This document shows positions 62,049 to 64,000 of a stretch of 64,000 nt of DNA, piece by piece. This DNA comes from an uncultured Sediminibacterium sp. (lineage in GTDB: Bacteria > Bacteroidota > Bacteroidia > Chitinophagales > Chitinophagaceae). Position numbers and translations under genes: made by a program. The notes under the pieces are model-generated. The model was not told the origin of the DNA, ran no database searches, and saw nothing but the letters and a program-made list of their open reading frames with translations. The stretch is taken from positions 56,745-120,744 of the forward strand of contig NZ_CAMLMJ010000011.1 of NCBI RefSeq assembly GCF_946481145.1, given 5' to 3'. The stretch's first letter is position 1; every line of letters begins with the position of its first letter.

Positions 62049-62963
62049 ATGTGGGATGCCTATAAAAAAGGATTTAAAGCATTTTTACGGCTGGAGAAAT
62101 CGCTGAGCGATTTATCTGTGGAAGCTTATCTCCGTGATGTTGAAAAACTTACCCAATACCTTTTACTTAACGAAAAACAAGTAGCTCCTTCCGGAGTTGT
62201 TTTAAAAGATCTTCAGGGTTTTGTAAAGTGGATCGGAGAACTTGGCATGACCGCCACTTCACAGGCCAGGATCATTTCTGGAATCAGAAGTTTTTATAAA
62301 TACCTGCTTACCGAGCAATCCATACCCGTTGACCCATCTGCGTTATTGGAAGCACCAAAAACCAAAAGGGCATTACCCGATGTTTTAAGTTTTGAGGAAA
62401 TTGAACTGATTATCCAGCAAATAGATTTGAGTAAACCAGAAGGTGGTCGCAATAAAGCCATTCTTGAAACCATGTATAGTTGTGGTTTACGGGTAAGCGA
62501 AGTGGTAGGATTAAAGATTTCCTGTCTATACCTTGATGTAGGTTTTATAAGGGTAATCGGAAAAGGTGATAAAGAAAGATTGGTACCAATCGGTTCAGAT
62601 GCCATTAAGTGTATTAAAATATACAAAGAACAAATAAGGGTGCACCAACAACCCCAGCCTGGCTTTGAAGATATTTTGTTCCTGAATGGCAGGGGGAAGC
62701 ATTTATCAAGGGTAATGATATTTTATATTATCCGGGATCTGGCCCAGAAAGCCCGGATAAACAAACAAATTTCCCCGCATACATTCCGTCACTCTTTCGC
62801 TACCCATCTGGTAGAAGGTGGCGCAGATTTAAGAGCTGTGCAGGAAATGTTAGGGCATGAAAGCATCACCACTACTGAAATTTATACACACCTCGATCGG
62901 GATTTTCTTCGAAATACCTTACAGCAATTCCACCCTGCCTTTAAAAAAAATAGCCTTCGTTAA
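62049..62963 (+). CDS. xerD: Tyrosine recombinase XerD
   Basis: 304 residues. N-terminal SAM-like domain (1-95) and catalytic domain with R148 (SCGLRVSEVVGLK), K172 (GKGDKERLVP), H244 and R247 (HTFRHSFATHLVEGG), H270 and nucleophile Y279 (TEIYTHLD). It resolves chromosome dimers with XerC at dif. Length and motif spacing fit XerD rather than an integrase. No dif site was recognised in the window. Confidence 0.93.
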   Translation: MWDAYKKGFKAFLRLEKSLSDLSVEAYLRDVEKLTQYLLLNEKQVAPSGVVLKDLQGFVKWIGELGMTATSQARIISGIRSFYKYLLTEQSIPVDPSALLEAPKTKRALPDVLSFEEIELIIQQIDLSKPEGGRNKAILETMYSCGLRVSEVVGLKISCLYLDVGFIRVIGKGDKERLVPIGSDAIKCIKIYKEQIRVHQQPQPGFEDILFLNGRGKHLSRVMIFYIIRDLAQKARINKQISPHTFRHSFATHLVEGGADLRAVQEMLGHESITTTEIYTHLDRDFLRNTLQQFHPAFKKNSLR

Positions 62964-62995
62964 CAAAGAACAAGCTTTATTGAATGATTTTCGGG

Positions 62996-63003
62996 TAGTT
63001 TTG
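62996..63003 (+). promoter_or_regulatory. -7 promoter element for the DUF2911 gene
   Basis: TAGTTTTG, exact TAnnTTTG, 22 bases ahead of ATG 63026, so the gene need not depend on xerD. Confidence 0.65.
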
Positions 63004-63025
63004 TGACTCTAAAACAATTATCAGT

Positions 63026-63874
63026 ATGAAAAAACTTTTATTGCTTGCCGCTACTGTATGCAGCATCAATGCGTTTGCACAAATCAATATGCCCCAGCCC
63101 AGTACTACTCAAACCATAAAACAGGCTTTTGGCATGGGAACAATTGAATTAACCTATTCAAGACCAAATATCAATGGCCGCAGTTACCTGAAAGAAGGCA
63201 GCGACCTGGCTCCACTTAATGTAATGTGGAGAACCGGTGCCAATGCAGCTACCCGTCTTACTTTCACCGATAATGTTACAATTGGCGGTAAAAGATTAGA
63301 TACAGGTGCTTATGTATTATACACTATCCCCGGAAAAGACAATTGGGAAGTTATCCTAAACAAAGGTTTATCTAACTGGGGTACAGATGGATATAAAGAA
63401 GCAGAAGATGTGGTTAGATTTAAAGTAAAAGCCGATAAATCAGCAGGTAATACCGAAACGTTTACCATGCAATTTGCCAATATCGCTCCGGAAACCTGCG
63501 ATCTGACTATTATATGGGGTGGTACTTCTGTACGTATTCCCATAAGTACAAACATTAAAGATCGTATTCGTGCTCAGGTAGAAAAGGCTTTAAGTGCCGA
63601 AAAGGTAAATCCAAATGCTTACTTCCCTGCTGCTAACTTTTATTATGAAATGGATAAAGACCTGAATAAAGCATTAGTAGCAGTTACAAAAGCAACCGAA
63701 TCAAATCCGAACGGTTTTTGGATGTTTCTTTTAAAGGCCAAAATTCAGCGCGACCTGGGAGATAAAATAAGTGCGAAAGCCAGTGCAGAAAAATGTATCG
63801 AATTAGCCAAAGCTGCTCCCACACCAAACTTAGAATACGTAAAACTCGGCACAGAGTTGATCAAAAAATTATAA
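63026..63874 (+). CDS. DUF2911-family exported protein with TPR-like tail
   Basis: 282 residues. Signal peptide about 1-18 (LLLAATVCSINAFA). The DUF2911 domain follows: IELTYSRPNINGRSYLKEG, LNVMWRTGANAATRLTF and DTGAYVLYTIPGKDNWEVIL. The last 90 residues are helical repeats (FYYEMDKDLNKALVAVTKA). Function unknown; common in the Bacteroidota periplasm. Confidence 0.92.
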   Translation: MKKLLLLAATVCSINAFAQINMPQPSTTQTIKQAFGMGTIELTYSRPNINGRSYLKEGSDLAPLNVMWRTGANAATRLTFTDNVTIGGKRLDTGAYVLYTIPGKDNWEVILNKGLSNWGTDGYKEAEDVVRFKVKADKSAGNTETFTMQFANIAPETCDLTIIWGGTSVRIPISTNIKDRIRAQVEKALSAEKVNPNAYFPAANFYYEMDKDLNKALVAVTKATESNPNGFWMFLLKAKIQRDLGDKISAKASAEKCIELAKAAPTPNLEYVKLGTELIKKL

Positions 63875-63895
63875 GTAAACACTTCGAGTCTAATT

Positions 63896-63936
63896 AATAA
63901 AAGAAGCCGCCCAAAATGAGCGGCTTCTTTTATTAA
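63896..63936. terminator. Bidirectional terminator hairpin
   Basis: Arms TAATAAAAGAAGCCGC and its complement with a 9-nt loop, 22 bases past the DUF2911 stop, with A and T tracts on either side. Bases 63937-64000 show no gene. Confidence 0.9.
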
Positions 63937-64000
63937 TATACTAACTGCTCCGTCCGTAAATAGGTTGACACAAAAACAGTGTTACCGTTATGAATAAAGG

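Noticed and set aside
62049..62963. XerD as integrase of a mobile element
   Set aside because: Length, motif spacing and neighbours fit the housekeeping recombinase; no element ends or cargo were seen.

Overview
The window looks like a chromosome segment of an aerobic, heterotrophic member of the Bacteroidota, most likely of the Chitinophagaceae group (inference from gene content; no rRNA is present). The signs are a fused SecDF, a TonB-dependent receptor with an N-terminal carboxypeptidase-regulatory-like domain, the DUF3078, DUF2911, DUF4468 and DUF6122 families, an LptE/SecG cluster behind a sigma-54-type activator, and promoters that read TAnnTTTG, the Bacteroidota -7 element, with little Shine-Dalgarno signal. 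About 55 protein genes and one tRNA-Ser are present. Most are housekeeping or central-metabolism genes on both strands in short operons.

Layout. 1-9.8 kb: partial ABC exporter, FKBP lipoprotein, SecDF, IscA-type Fe-S protein, methylmalonyl-CoA mutase catalytic subunit and a GNAT enzyme. 9.8-18.7 kb: amino-acid catabolism (M20 amidohydrolase, YggS, formimidoylglutamase-like HutG and HutI of histidine breakdown, arginine-deiminase-like protein, CtlX) with a CrtA-like carotenoid monooxygenase. 18.9-26 kb: TonB receptor, then the most accessory-looking stretch: DUF6122 protein, HipBA toxin-antitoxin pair, DUF4468 protein, an AT-rich SIR2-like protein and tRNA-Ser(UGA). 26-39.5 kb: MutS2-like ATPase, MsrA, oligopeptide-binding lipoprotein, polysaccharide flippase, L,D-transpeptidase, HppD, PurK, DUF3078 protein, MiaB. 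39.6-45 kb: sigma-54-type activator, LptE, a TPR-like protein, SecG, MltG, YihY, i.e. envelope biogenesis and secretion. 45-64 kb: redoxins, TrmH-like methyltransferase, dipeptide epimerase, MalQ, GMC oxidoreductase, acyl-CoA carboxylase beta subunit, PhzF, RNase HI, a Dph6-like PP-loop protein, ManA, YraN, an extradiol dioxygenase, a cysteine-cluster protein, XerD and a DUF2911 protein.

The most unusual content lies between the genes. More than twenty intergenic spacers carry arrays of imperfect 7-bp words, such as GTGAATT/GTCAATG, GATCTTT/GATGTCA, GACTATG/GTCTATG and GCTAACA/GCTAATG. Each word has a fixed anchor and a few variable positions, and words often alternate to give a 14-bp super-period. 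Most arrays come as inverted pairs that can form long hairpins, two of them with perfect 28-29 bp arms. An 8-bp-word family (GAAAATTT) and a non-periodic 20-29 bp-arm hairpin family, which shows a compensatory base-pair change, accompany them. Eight of the eleven convergent gene junctions carry such an element, and several genes take their last codons, stop or start context from the repeat.

No CRISPR array, insertion sequence, prophage or rRNA was found. The only recombinase is the housekeeping-type XerD.
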